Positions 1 to 11,955 are shown, counted from the stretch's first letter. The stretch is DNA of 64,000 bases from Euryodendron excelsum (GCA_033060915.1 CM065379.1:28016318-28080317), one strand, 5' to 3'. Numbers and translations: made by a program. Notes: generated from the letters alone by a model not told the origin.

Positions 1-2007
1 GACAGTGGTTTTGAAAACAACAAGGATTTGAAAATATGGACCATATTGGTCACTTTAAATGTAACACTTTCCTAAAGCAACCCTAGCCATGGAAATGCTA
101 GAATCACCCTAGGATTGTGATTTTGAAAACAAGTTTTGGAAAAGAAGATTTTGATGCAATTTTGAAAAAAATGTTAATGCACGTTTTGAAAATGAGTTTG
201 AAAACGATTTTTTGAAATATACAAGATCATGATGTGCACAATGTAAAGAGGGTCGTGAACATACAAGGTTAAAGGCTTCACCACATAATCAAGAGAGGCC
301 GAACCCACGTGGTCTTCAGTTAAACTAAAAGAAAGCCCCCAACATGATGACTCTCCAATAGCCTAATCCTACATATGGACCTGGAACTCTCTTATTTCAA
401 GCATGCAAGAAGGGGGGGGGGGGGAAGAAGATGAGGGATTAAAATAGAAGAAAACCCAAGTGGGTTCGAAGGGAGAAGAGAGGGGGAAGTGAAAAAATGT
501 AAAAAGAAAGCCTACCTTGTGTCTTCTTTATTTTGCTTAGTTTTGCGCGCTTTTCTTTGTTTGTCTTGCTTCGGTCTTCACTTCAATCTTTAAGAGCTTG
601 TCTTCAATCTTCAAAGCTTCAGATTGCAGCACTCAAAGTCTTCAAAGGAGGGTTGGAGGCTAGTGTATGAGTGTATAGAAGTGTATGTGAGTGTATAGGA
701 GGCTAGGGTTTATGTATAGAGGCTAGGGTTTGGAAACCTAATGGAGACTAGAGTTTTGAGAGGCTACGAGCTCTGTATCTCAAAAAGTAGGGTTTTTTGA
801 CTGAGTTTGTGGACCTCTTTCATGCTAGAGGAGGCTCTGTATTTATAGACAAAGGAATGACCTGGCCCCTGTTACAGTGGTGCCAGGGCAAATTTTCGCT
901 TGGTGGCGCCAGCAACTTAGGAAAGTTCATTAAGTCGGCAAGCAACGTATCTTGAGAGGATTTAGGCGTCTGTACTAGTAGCTACCATGCAATTTTTAGC
1001 CTGGCTTCACTAGGAGTGACTCTGAAAGGCCCAGGAAGGACTTAAGGGACCAGGAATGGCCCAGAAAGGACAAATCCTACCATGTAATTCTAGGGCCGGT
1101 GTAGTTTTCGGGGCGCGTTTGGGTTGCTAGGGGCAAAATGATCATTTTAATCGGGTTTGGTTGCAAACGGTCAGGAATAGACTAGAGTGTTATGTTAAGC
1201 ATGCCAGGTCATTCAGAGATTATCCCGGAACAGTTTTTCACTGTTTGGTGGGATTTGTGCTATGCTAGGACACCTAGGGGTAAAATGGTCATTTTGACTG
1301 GAGTTAGCCAGAATGGAATCGGAATTGGACAGAATGGTGTGTTGAGTATGCTCAACTGCTTAGTAACACTTTGGAAAGGTGGACTTACCATCTCGAGGGA
1401 TTTTGAACTTTCTCAAGATGTGCCTGGAGGCCCAAGGGGTAGGTTTTGTCATTTTTCACCGAGTCGGGCTAGTAGGCACTGATGTTAACCTAGGTGTTGG
1501 TTCCTAAGATCGCCCGATCTCGAAAAACTTCTTGTGCAGTATTGCTCCCTGAGACCGCCCAGTCTCAGAGAGCTACCTTTAGGGTGGTGTTGGTTTCTAA
1601 GAACGCTTGGTCTTAGAAAGCTACCTGTAGGGTGGTGTTGGTTTTTGAGAATGCCTGGTCTTAGAAATCTACCTGTGATGGTGGTGTTGGTCTTCGAGAA
1701 TGCCTAGTCTCGAAGAACCACCAAATGACAGACATCCTACATTGGCAGGCTAGTAAGTGCCAGAAGTGAACCGTTTGGAATTTCATAAGGTGTTGGTCCC
1801 TAAGATTGCCCGATATCGGAAAGCTACCTGGATGGCATTGGTTCCCGAGACCGCCCGATCTTGGAAAGTTGCCTGGAATACCTAGGGCCATGATGATGTT
1901 TATGGCTTTGATTGGGCCTTTTGGGTCCGAGAAGTAACTAGTTGACTAGATTGGAGTTTGAAAGACTTGTCTTGGGCTTGCCTGTTTGGTTAAAGAAGGA
2001 ACCCCCC
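1..2007 (-). mobile_element. Partial Tat/Ogre-like LTR (U3 and part of the leader), minus strand
   Basis: The left window edge cuts this LTR inside its leader region. Read on the minus strand it runs from U3 (about 2000 down to 860), through a TATA box near 840-850 (plus strand shows ctgtatttata), into the R/leader with the block that reads GGTAGGCTTTC on minus (near 513). The plus-strand anchors ggggcaaaatg, the acccaagtgggttcg block and the aaagcaaccctagccatgg block all recur in the other LTRs. The expected LTR terminus (aaaaatggggtgcttaca) is not in place. Instead its reverse complement lies at about 2008-2025. From its position this was probably the 3' LTR of the oldest element in the left third. 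Family assignment is firm; the exact right boundary is not. Confidence 0.75.
1490..1725. repeat. U3 tandem hairpin array, loop GCCTGG type
   Basis: About five degenerate copies of a unit near 58 bp, each with a short inverted repeat. Examples are AGATCG/CGATCT (from about 1507), CTGAGAC/GTCTCAG (1549-1568), TAAGA/TCTTA (about 1597) and CTTCGAGA/TCTCGAAG (about 1693-1714). The loop stays close to CGCCCAG or TGCCTGG while the stems differ but remain paired. The same hairpin occurs at 20490-20815 and singly in the other LTRs. Confidence 0.7.
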
Positions 2008-2025
2008 ATAAGCACCCCATTTTTA

Positions 2026-4408
2026 GCATGGCAGAGAAAGCATTTCATGATCAAGAGTCCTCTATTTCAAATTACCCTATTATACACTTGATATTTACAT
2101 GACACTTCGACAAGCTAAAATCAAGGGTTCCTCTTGTAGGCTTTACCAAGGCCTTCAGGGTTTGGAAATTTGATGGATCGTCTAGTCGTCCAACTTCTTG
2201 TCTGATGCTACTAGATTGGCCAGAACTTGAGGAGAGTAACCCGGTAGAAGATGAGGCATGGATTTTCAGTCAATGATAAGGTGTGGAATGGCATTCTTTT
2301 TTTTTTGGAGGATCACCTTGTAGTTGTGGCTTTAGTCCCTTCTCAGGTTGGTTCCTTATGCTGCTGAGGTAGTTGGTGACAATTTTCCTAATTGTCAAGT
2401 GACATGAGGGTTTTATCATGTTGATGCGTGGATGGCTATTGTCATGATATGGTGTGAAGGTTGTTGCTTGAGAGGTAACACTTAATTAATGAGCGGTCAA
2501 TCCCTTTTGTTTTTCAATGGCTCATCCTTGCAAGAGTGATGGACTGGGTAAGAATATGGAGGGATTACATGGCTTTGGTTATGCTCTTGGGCCTGAAAGA
2601 AGAAAAAGAAAAGCAAATGGAATTAGCATGTTGAGTTGAAGATCTTATACCATGCATGTCCTATGGAGGTCCCTTCTTCGCGGGAATCTAGGTATGATGC
2701 TAAGTCCATTTTGGAGGTGGGGTGTTGCCCCTGTATGCAATACAATACCTCTTCGACATGGCCGATCAATGCTTCTTTGTTTGGGCAATCCCGTCTCCAT
2801 GGACGGAGAGAGATTTGCGCATCTCTTGAGATATGGTTCTATGCATGCCATGAATCCTTAGGGTTGGGAAACCCTTAGGAGCTTTGGTAGGTTCTATTAA
2901 TATGAGATCGGATTGTTCCTTTCTCTTTACAGCTGATGAAAATGCGCTGACTTGAGTTTCTTAGAACTCGTATCTTTAGAATGGATATTGATACATGAGC
3001 ACGATAGAAGTGAATATGTGCACATCATAATGACAATAGATAAGTGGTTTAGGAAACCCCCTTTTCTATCCTTGTTTTGTCTTTGGTTTTCATGGTACTT
3101 GAGAGATGAGGGGGAGGACAGATGACACGAAACAAACGAGAAGTTAGTGCCTTCGTTTGAAAGTTTATATGCAATGCATGCCCTATAGGTGCCCTTGCTT
3201 TGAGAGAGGGGCTAAGCATGGTGTGTTTGCTCACTTTTAGAGATAGGGGGTTGCCCCTGTATGCAAATATCATATATGTGCCTGTAACATACGTTCATTC
3301 ACATAACCATTCATTCAAGAGAAATAGAAAGAACAATTTTATTTCTTTCGAGATTGAAAGCTAAAATTACATAGATTGAGAGAAGGGAACATTTTCCATG
3401 GAACTTTCCACCTATCTACCTAAACTACTATTTGAGTATTCAGTTTCACCTTGTTGATATTGGGAGGTCGTTGAATGACCTTGTCTTTGGATTGTCCCTT
3501 GTCTTGTGGCAACTTTATCTTCATGAGCGAGAGGGATTGGGGGCCCCTCTTTTGAAATGATTTTTGGATGCATGCCATGACCCTTAGGGTTTGGAACCCT
3601 TAGGCATTGGGTAGGCTTCTGATTTGAGATTGGCTCATGGGCCATTCTCTTGGAGGTTGATTATATGCATGGAGTGCAAGTGGCTTGAGTTACTTTGGAA
3701 CTCTTACCTTGGGATGATTACACATGTATCAACAGTTTGATAGCATGAATGACAAGATATTGATAGCAAGGCATTCATGTATGTAAGCATAATAACAACA
3801 AAAATAAGGAAACTAAAAAGCAGCTGCTCTTTTCTCCTTGGTTTTAAAAAAACACATGCCTTGAATCGGGCAGAGGTTCAATTATACATGGGTGCTACAT
3901 GAACATGAGGTTGAGGGCTACTAATGCTTCCTAAAAAGCTCGGCTCCCAAATCTTCAGACCTAGGCCCACTCGCCGAGGTGGTGCCATTATAGGTTGGTG
4001 ATTCGAGCAGGGGAACTATCTAAAGATCGTTGGTTAGGTGACACATCTGCCTACCACCAACAATCAATGTACTAACTAGAAGGTAGTAACTAGGGTCAAT
4101 ATTCTAGAAAAATGCATATGCAAGTGTTTATGTGATTTTGGAAATTGGAGGAAAGAGCCTAACAACTCCCATACATCTGGTCATACATAGCATACATAAT
4201 AGTTTATGAACATAAATTAAAATGTGAATAAGGGTCCACCTACAAAATAAATGCATAAAGTTAGTACTTTCAAGGAACTTAAATGCAAAAAATAATGTAT
4301 GAAGATTGCAAGAGCATATAATGAATGCAATGTTTGACTTTTTACAAAACAAAAACCATTTTGAAAAATTTAGAATTTTTAAAAGTTTATAAAGTTGATA
4401 TAACTAAA
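2026..4408 (-). mobile_element. Non-coding interior spacer of the oldest minus-strand element (first part)
   Basis: This stretch has no credible gene. From about 2640 it matches the interior of the complete element: the block 2645-2880 is recognisably the same as 36095-36320, 3150-3270 matches 36610-36740, and 3380-4130 matches 36850-37760. It holds two degenerate repeat units, described in the findings. Before 2640 I see only a poly-T run (about 2297-2307) and unrecognised sequence. The spacer is interrupted at 4409 by a solo LTR and resumes at 9330. Short open frames here lack family features and differ between the two spacer copies. Confidence 0.7.
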
Positions 4409-4413
4409 CAAGG
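4409..4413. repeat. Target-site duplication CAAGG (left)
   Basis: The five bases before the LTR, CAAGG, recur directly after its other end at 9325-9329. This marks a single integration event. Confidence 0.9.
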
Positions 4414-6018
4414 TGTAAGCACCCCATTTTTGACCGCTCGGCGGTCTCCACTTCGTCCAAGCTTGTTTTCAGGTCATTGTGGGCATATTATAATCCAAAT
4501 CAACATTCTAAGTCAAATCGTGTCAATTCATCGCTTTGCGGGCCCCACAGGGCCCAAATAGAGGCAAAATGACCAAAATGCCCCTGGGGGCATCATTCGG
4601 TCCAATTCCAAATCAGGCACGTCTTTCCGAAGACGGTAAGTCCCCTTTCCAAATCCAAATCAGGCACGTCTTTCTGAAGACGGTAAGTCCCCTTTCTAAT
4701 TCGAATTCCAATCCCTCTCTCGTGACAGTTGATTCCTCAAGACGGTTTTCCAGTACGTTTTTTGAAGAAAATCTCTTCGGAACGGTGAGTCCCTTTAAAC
4801 CTGTCGACCTGGACGAGACCCCAAGTCCCCTAGATGGTAGAACGGTCCACCTTTGGCGCCTGCTAGCTCGCCAATGCAGAAATGTCTATTTAGGCACGCC
4901 TTTCGAGAAAGTTGATTTTCAAGCGCTAAGTCTCTTTAGTAGCTTGCCGAGATCAGGCAGACTCGGGAATGATCGCGAACCATTAGAGTAGTGGAAATAC
5001 TCGCCAACATCGCAACCATCAGAGTAGCGAAAATACTCGTAAACAAGTTGATATAGGAAATTGCCAACAAACCCCTATATCACGAAGCCGCTGTCAAAGC
5101 GGCGGAAACATTCAAAACCCAGGTCAACACCAGTGCTTGCTAGCCCACTTTGATGAAAAATTACCAAACTGCCCCTAGGGCCATTTTCGACACGTTTCTC
5201 GAGAACACACCTAAGTCCTCAGAACGATAAGTCCGCCCTTTTGAGATTGTGCCAGAGATGATCTGGCATGATTAGGTGCCCTCCAGTCAGTTTCGGGTCA
5301 ATTTCGAGACTTTTAGGTCAAGATGACCATTTTACCCCTAGGCATTTTAATGCCCCGGGAACCACGCCAACCCTGGGTATCAAACTGGTAGCCTCCTGAG
5401 ATTTCTTCCTACAGTATTCTCAACATTTCTTTACCTTTCCGGATCATTCCGAATCAGTTCCGGCGAACCCAGTGCAAAATGACCGTTTTGCCCTTGGTGG
5501 GCCGGTCACCTTTTCCAACCACACCAGCTCTGGGTATCAAACCAACAACCTTTGGGAACATTCTGAATAATGTTTCCAAAATCTCGAATCTTCTTCCAAG
5601 ACGTTCCGAGTCCATTTCGGCAGCTTTCCGGCCCGACTGACCGTTTTGCCCCTAATGGCCCGGTCAATCCTTCCGACGCATCCTATCTTCATTTTTCAAG
5701 TAAAATACCTCCAGGACACTATTCTAAGTGTTCCTGCCCTCTTTCTGGCCTTCCAGGTCATTCCCGATCTCTCAACTCCTTACCGGACTTTTCGGAGTCA
5801 CTCTTAGTGAAGCAAGGCTAAAAATTGCATGGTAGTAACTAGTACAGGCGCCCAAATCTTCCCAAGATACGTTGCTTGCAGACTTACAAAGTTTCCTAAC
5901 TGGCTGGTGCCACTAGCAGTGGCGCCAAGCCAAGAAATGGCCTAGCGCCACTCCTAGTGGCGCTAAGAAGAAATTTGGCCTTGCGCCACTACAATAGGCG
6001 CTGGGTCTATCCCATCTC

Positions 6019-6026
6019 TATAAATA
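6019..6026 (+). promoter_or_regulatory. LTR TATA box
   Basis: TATAAATA, directly followed by the conserved agagcctcctcc block, about 1.6 kb from the LTR start. The same box sits in the same place in every LTR here, which fixes the LTR's direction of transcription. GGCGCC-rich inverted repeats lie just upstream (5905-6005). Confidence 0.8.
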
Positions 6027-6599
6027 TAGAGCCTCCTCCAGTGTGAAAGAGGTCTGCAAACTCAGTTAAAAACCCCTAATTTTTTTATACACAAAGCTCG
6101 TAGCCTCCCTAAACCCTAGCTTCCCTAGGTTTTCCAAACTCTAGCTACCATACACAAACCCTAGTCTCCTATACACTCATACACACCCCTATACACTTAT
6201 ATACTAGCCTCCAACCCTCCATTGAAGACTTGGATTGCTGCAACTTGAAGTCCTCGAAGACCAAGTCAAAGCTCTCAAAGACTGAAGCGAAGACCGAAGA
6301 AAAAGCATGAAGCAATGCGCGCAAAGCAAACTGAAATAAGCAAGACAAGGTAGGCTTTCTCTTTAAGTTTTTACACTTCCCCCTCTCTCTTCTCTCTCCT
6401 AACCCACTTGGGTTTTCTCTATTTTAATCCCCATCTTCTTCCCCCCCTTTCTTTACATGCTTGAAATAAGGGGATTCCCGATCCATATGTAGGATTAGAC
6501 TATTGGAAGGTCACTGTGTCGGGGGTTTTCTTTTAGTCTCACCGGAGACCACGAGGGTTCGGCCCCCTTGATTATGTAGTGAAGCCTTAACCTTGTATG

Positions 6600-8800
6600 T
6601 TCACGACCCCAATTTGCATTGTGCATATCATTATCTTGCATTCTTCCAAAAAATCATTTTCAAACTTGTTTTCAAAGCTTGCAGTAAACTTGTTTTTGAA
6701 ATTGCATCAAAATCTCCTTTTTCAAAACTTGTTTTCAAAATCATAATTCTAGGGAGATTTTAGCCTTTCCATGGCTAGGGTTACTTTAGGAAAGTGTTAC
6801 ATTTAAAGTGACTTTCATGGTCCATATTTTCAAATCTTGTTATTTTCAAAACCACTATCCTATAGTGGTTCTAGCCCTCTTATGGTTAGAATCGCTTTAG
6901 GAAAGTGAGATATTTTATATACTTTCTAAAAAATTTCTTCTTGAAAATCTCCTCTTAAAAATCTCTTTTCCAACATGCTTTCCATAAACTCTCTTTAAAT
7001 TCCTTTCCAAAATTGTTTTCAAAAAGCTCCCTTCAAAAATCTATTTTCCAAAACTTCTCTTTTCAAACTCCTTTCCAAAACACTCTTTTTAAAATTCCTT
7101 TTCTAAAAATGCTCCCTTGGTTTTGTTCTTAGAAAAATCTCTTTTCTAAAAACTCTTTCTAACAACCCCTTCCAAAAACTCTCTCTTCTAATTCACTCTC
7201 TAAAAACTCCTCACTAGGATTTCTTTCCAAAAACTCTCTTTATTCAAAATTCACTTTCTAGAAACTCCCCTCTAGGATTTCCTTTCAAAAATCCCTCTTT
7301 CCAAAAAAATCACTTTTCAAAAACTCTTTTTTTGGTGCCCAAGTCATGCCCTAGAACTCATGATTAGGAAACCCTAGTTTTCTTTCTAAAAACATGGTTT
7401 TCGAACTTGCCTTAAAACCTAGGTTTCTAAAATCTCCCTTTTCACATCTAAACTATACATATTTCTAAAACCTATTCTCTATGTCAAAATTATAGTCTTC
7501 CTAAATCTAGAGTTTTCTAAAACTTCCTCTTCCAAATCCATGCCAAATCCAATCTTTCCCTTTAGGTCACCAAATCCAATTTTCCGTTTAGGAAACTAGA
7601 TCCAATCCTCCGTTTTTTGAAACAAAATCAAACCCTCTCTTTTAGAAACAAAATCCAATCCTTGTTTTAGGAAATAAGAATCTCAATCCTTCCAAATCCA
7701 AATCTTTCCTAATTCAACTCCTTCCTAATCTTCTACTTTCCTAAATCTTGAGTTTCCAAAACTTGAACATAAAAATCTTTTCTAAATTTTAAAACTCAAC
7801 TTCCACATCTTTCCTAATTCAACACTTTCTTAACTCTATCCTCTTTTCAAATCTTAACTTTCTAGATCTAAGTTTTCAAATCTTTCCTAAACTCAAACCT
7901 TTCCTAATCTCAAGATTTTCTAAAACTCAAACTCTAAAACTTTCTAAATCCTAAACTTTCTAAATTTCAAATCTTTCCAAATTTAAAGTTTTCTAAATTC
8001 AAAACTTTCTTAAGTTAAATCTATCTAAATTTCCAAACTTTTTAAATTCTAAACTTTCCTAAACTTCAAATCTTTCCAAATTTAAAACTTTCTAAACTCA
8101 AAACTTCCTTATTTTCAAAACCTTTCATATTTCAAAACCTTTCTTAAAATGAAACTTTCTTAATTCAAAGTTTTCCTAAGTTGAAATTTCCTTAATTCAA
8201 AACTTTCCTAAGTTGAAACTTTCCTAAACCAAAACTTTTCTAAAATGACACTTTCCTAATTCGAACATATCCTAAATCCAATCTTTCCAAATCTTCCAAG
8301 TCCAACATTCGAGTCAAATCTTTTCTAAAATCTTTCCAAGTCAAGTCCAATCCTTCTTCCTTTCAAGTTTCTAATTCTAGGTTTCCTAAAACCAAGTCTT
8401 TCAAAACCAATCTTTTCAAATCTTCCAATCAAAGTCCAAATTTCCTACTTTTCCAATTCCAATTCGAATTCCAACTCCAATTCTCTTCCAAATCAACTCT
8501 TCTATTTCAGTCGGACTCTTGTCTGAACTACGACTGACTTGATTCCTCCAAAAGGATACGTAGGCAACCTTCATGAGTGCAGTCACAACATTTTTCAAGT
8601 TTCTATTTCCACAAAGTCTTTCTAAATCTCCAATCTATTTTCAAACTTCCAATTCTAAATTTCTATTTCCAAATCGCTATTTTCAATTTCCAAAACCTTC
8701 TTTCCAAATTCAAACTTCTATCTCTTTCTTTTCAAATTAAATCAATTTATTTCTAAATCTATTTTTCAATTATTTTTTCTTACACTTGCATATCATGCAT
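6600..8800 (+). repeat. G-depleted low-complexity leader region of the LTR
   Basis: About 2.2 kb built from loosely repeated TTTCCTAAATTCAAAAC-like units of about 15-18 bp. The plus strand, which is the element's sense strand, is mostly A, C and T with very little G. ORFs through it read as repeated Phe/Ser/Lys/Asn and are compositional artefacts. Equivalent blocks are at 14250-16730 and 23480-24980 on plus, and at 26440-28640, 38590-40760, 47110-49350 and 56700-58960 on minus. Confidence 0.8.
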
Positions 8801-9324
8801 CATATCTTTTTAAACATTCTTTTTCAAAGTGGATAGCATTGCTCATTTGTTACTTGAAGACTCTCATAGGTGAATCTAGGGTAAATAGGCATGTAGGTAT
8901 CGCAAGGGCAGGGTAGGGTGATGGCTTAGTGCGTCTTCCCTACACGTAACCAACCTCCGAACCTAGATCACTGTTTTCAAAAGACCAAAAGGAGTTATTT
9001 TTCTAAAAAGGGCTAAATGTTTTTTAAAGGTTGCCAAACAACCTGTTTTCATAAAAACCCTCTTTGGAGGAGATGTTTTCCAAATCGTTTTCAAAAACCC
9101 TAAGTGTAGTTTTCGGATTTTGCCTAGTTTTTAGGTGACCTAACTCACCTTAATCAAGTTAGGTGGCGACTCCAAATCTTTTCCAAAAGCCCTTTATTCA
9201 AACCAATTTTTAATTCAAACCTAGTCGCACTCATTCTTCTAGGAGGGTGAGTTCTAACGAGAGAGTACAGTATTTTTCCTACTTGTGTGTGTATTCCTCG
9301 AATGCGAAAAATCTGGGCGCGACA

Positions 9325-9329
9325 CAAGG
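9325..9329. repeat. Target-site duplication CAAGG (right)
   Basis: Matches 4409-4413 exactly and directly follows the ...GCGCGACA end of the solo LTR. Confidence 0.9.
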
Positions 9330-9413
9330 TAATCGACGAACTTAAGGTGAGTAAAGAGTGACTAGACATGGCATAGGCCTAACCCTCTATTGTCTACAAC
9401 GGAGTCGCCAAGC
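9330..9413 (-). mobile_element. Rest of the oldest element's interior, adjoining its primer site
   Basis: This is the continuation of the spacer broken at 4408. Its ggcctaaccct block is the same as the block beside the primer site of the complete element (about 38002-38012). Confidence 0.75.
9393..9410 (-). other. Primer-binding site (tRNA type), old element
   Basis: Read on minus it is TGGCGACTCCGTTGTAGA, lying three bases from the LTR edge at 9414. Its first 11 bases equal the start of the primer site at 38020-38037. Ogre-type elements are known for a TGGCGACTCC primer site, usually assigned to tRNA-Arg; the tRNA identity here is from memory. It shows that the LTR beginning at 9414 served as a 5' LTR of a minus-strand element. 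Confidence 0.75.
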
Positions 9414-11950
9414 TGTCGAGCTCTGTTTTCGAATGCCTGGCCCTCCTCTCTCTTTCTTGGCCTGAGGGTGGGAATTTGGTACGGTGCTCTTTCATTAGAA
9501 CTCGTCCTCCTAGAGGACGAATGCCACGGGGTTTGAATTTTTGAAATGAAATTGATTGCGGCTTTTTTAAAAGGTTTTTGGAGTCGCCACCTAACATATT
9601 TAAAGATGTGCTAGGTCATCTATACCAAGTAAAACCCGAGGGTTAAACTTAGATTTTGGAAAAGGTTTTGTTTTTGAAAAACGCCCTCATGAGAGGGATT
9701 TTAAAGGCTTACTTGACAACCTTGAAAATTTTGGAAAGCCCTTTTGAAAATTGACTCCAGTTTTGGTCTTTGAAACAGAAATTCTTTAAGTCTGGGGATT
9801 GGTTACATGTAGGGAAGATGTCCTAAGACTATCACCCTACCCCGCCCTTGCGATGCCTATATGTATAATCACCTTTTACTCACCTAATTATGATTCACCG
9901 GTTACCTATGTTTGATGCTATCCACTTAGAAAACTTTTGAAAACAAAATTTGAAAAACAGTTTGAAAGAGGGAGTTGAGTTTGAAAAATGGAATTAGGAA
10001 TTTGAAAAGGGTTGTGACCGCACCCCATGAAGGGTTGCCTACGTATCTCCTTAAAGAGGATCATGTAAATCGTAGTTCGGACAAGAGTCTGGAAGAGTTG
10101 AAATTTTGAAATGGGTTCCTATTTCTAGAAAGTTTCCATTTTTAGAAAGTTTTCTTTTCAAAAAAGTTTGAGTTTGAAAGTGTTTCCCTTTCAGGAATAT
10201 TTGACTTGAAAATGTTTCCTTTTCAGAAAAATTGATATTTGAAAAGATAAGCTTTGATTTGATTTGAAAAGATTTGGTTTTGGAAATGTTTCCTTTTCAG
10301 TAATATTTGATTTGATTTTGAAATGTTTTCTTTTGAGGAAGATTGACATTTGCGAAGATTTGACTTGTTTTGAAAAAGTTTGATTTTGAAAAATGCAAGT
10401 TTATATTGTTTCCAAAATGGAAAGAGTTAAATTGGACTTAAATTTGGAAGGCTTTGAAAAAGAGGCAACTTGAGGGATTTGAAATATAAGGTTTTGATAT
10501 GATCGATTTGAAAAGAAAATTTTGAAAAAGGAAAGTTTTGATTGATTTGGAAATTGAGGATTTTGAGGGTTTGAAAAAGGTGTGATTTTGGTTTAAAAAT
10601 GAAAGATTTCCAAGTTGGCAAAAAGGGATTTTCCTAGGATTGGACTTCTAAGGTTTGACAAATATGAGTTTTGGAAATGGTTCGAAAACCGAGTATTTTG
10701 AAAATATGTTTTAGGGCCCAAAACCCTAACTTGGATTTTAGACATCCAAATGAATATCGCACTTTGCCTATGGCCATTCTATCCATTGAAAGGCTATAAT
10801 CGCTTTAGGCTCTTGGCTTTAAAAAATAATAAAGGTATGAGGCAAAAAATGTAGACCTTTCGGGTCCTTTTGAATGTCACACACTTCTCAAAACAACCCT
10901 AATCATGGAAAGACTATGATCATTCTGAGAACGGGTTTGAAAAGAAGTAAATGTAGGCTAATGGAGGCCATTGAAAATATCACACTTTTCTAGAAAAACC
11001 CTAACCATAAAGGGTTACGATCTGCCTAGAATTGTGGTTTTAAGAAAATTACTTCAGAAAATGGCTTTTAAATGGTAGAGGAATGACATGAATACAAATG
11101 CAATTTGACAATAGTAACAGTATGAAACATACAAGGTTTAGGTATCACCACATTGCAAGAGGGCCCTAAAGCTATGCCATGAAGCAAGTGAGGACCAAGA
11201 AGAGAGTCCCGATCAGTAATCTCCTCTTATTCACTCTCGACATAGACTTAACGTCCTCTTGTTTTCAAGCAAGCAAGAAAGGGGGTTTAGAGATATGAGA
11301 TTAAAAAAGTGAAGAACTCAAGTGGGTTAGAAGGGAGAAGAGAAAGTAGGAGAGTACAAAAAAGTAAAATGGGGATTACCTTGTTTCGTTGCTTCTTTCT
11401 TCGGTGGAGGCTCGGACCTTTGACTTGGCAAGGCTTTGGGAACTTTTGGGCAGCGAGGTAGCCCTTTGGCAAAGCTTGGAAGCTAGGGCTTCGGGAGTTG
11501 GGACTTGGACTCGGTTGGCGGGACTTTGAGAGAGAGAGAAAGGGCACTGGGAGCTTTCTGGAATAGAGGGGGAGAGTTTTTGGAGAATTTTTTCGACCCA
11601 AAACAGAGAGGGGGGAGGTCTATATTTATAGTGCAATTTTAGGGGGGTTATGCGCCACTTGTAGTGGCGCACAGCTTGGGCTTGGCTGTGCACCACTATA
11701 CGTGGCATAGGGTCATTTAATTGTGGCTTAAAAAAATGCTAGATACAGGGTTGGTCGATTTGTAACTGATTCTAGGGGGTTATGTGCCATTATTAGTGGC
11801 GCATGACCTAAAGAAAGGTTATACTTTACTCTAAGTGGAGCAAGGAGGTTCTGGTTCGAAAAAGGAAGGTGCCAAACGGTGGGGCCTGGTAAGAAATTGA
11901 AGGGAATACTATAGAAAGTGTCCCAGAGGTTACCAGTTTGATTCCCAGAG
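9414..11950 (-). mobile_element. Divergent Tat/Ogre-like LTR, U5 to U3 part, interrupted
   Basis: An older and diverged member of the same LTR family in minus orientation. It begins tgtcgagctctg instead of tgtcgcgcccag. The conserved blocks are still readable: ggagtcgccacc (about 9582), the caccctaccccgcccttgcg block (about 9834-9855) and gcctacgtatctcc (about 10038). A TATA box is at 11621-11630 on minus. The sequence breaks at the CCGGT target site and resumes at 17290. Its stop-free stretches are low-complexity. Confidence 0.8.
11621..11630 (-). promoter_or_regulatory. LTR TATA box (minus strand)
   Basis: Reads TATAAATATA on minus. GGCGC inverted repeats lie just upstream in the minus sense (11650-11705). 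Confidence 0.7.
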
Positions 11951-11955
11951 CCGGT
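11951..11955. repeat. Target-site duplication CCGGT (left)
   Basis: Repeated exactly at 17285-17289 on the far side of the LTR. Confidence 0.9.

Larger units (their letters stand above)
4414..9324 (+). mobile_element. Solo Tat/Ogre-like LTR, 4911 bp, plus strand
   Basis: It starts TGTAAGCACCCC and ends GGGCGCGACA, with CAAGG duplicated on both sides and no element interior attached. That makes it a solo LTR, left when recombination between the two LTRs removed the rest. Order of parts: U3 with short repeats and hairpins (4414-6018), TATA box (6019-6026), CT-rich leader with TATACACTCATACAC-type mini-repeats (6120-6220), a conserved GGTAGGCTTTC block (about 6351), a G-depleted A/C/T stretch (about 6600-8800), and conserved U5 blocks (8515-8595 and 8875-8970). 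The interior interrupted at this point is at 2026-4408 and 9330-9413. Confidence 0.93.

Noticed and set aside
4536..4991. 151-codon open frame in the solo LTR U3
   Set aside because: It lies within U3, is rich in repeat words, has no homologous frame in the other LTR copies and shows no domain. It is a chance opening.
6113..6165. Interstitial telomere sequence
   Set aside because: AAACCCTAG words are scattered and not in uninterrupted tandem arrays. They are part of the LTR leader in every copy.
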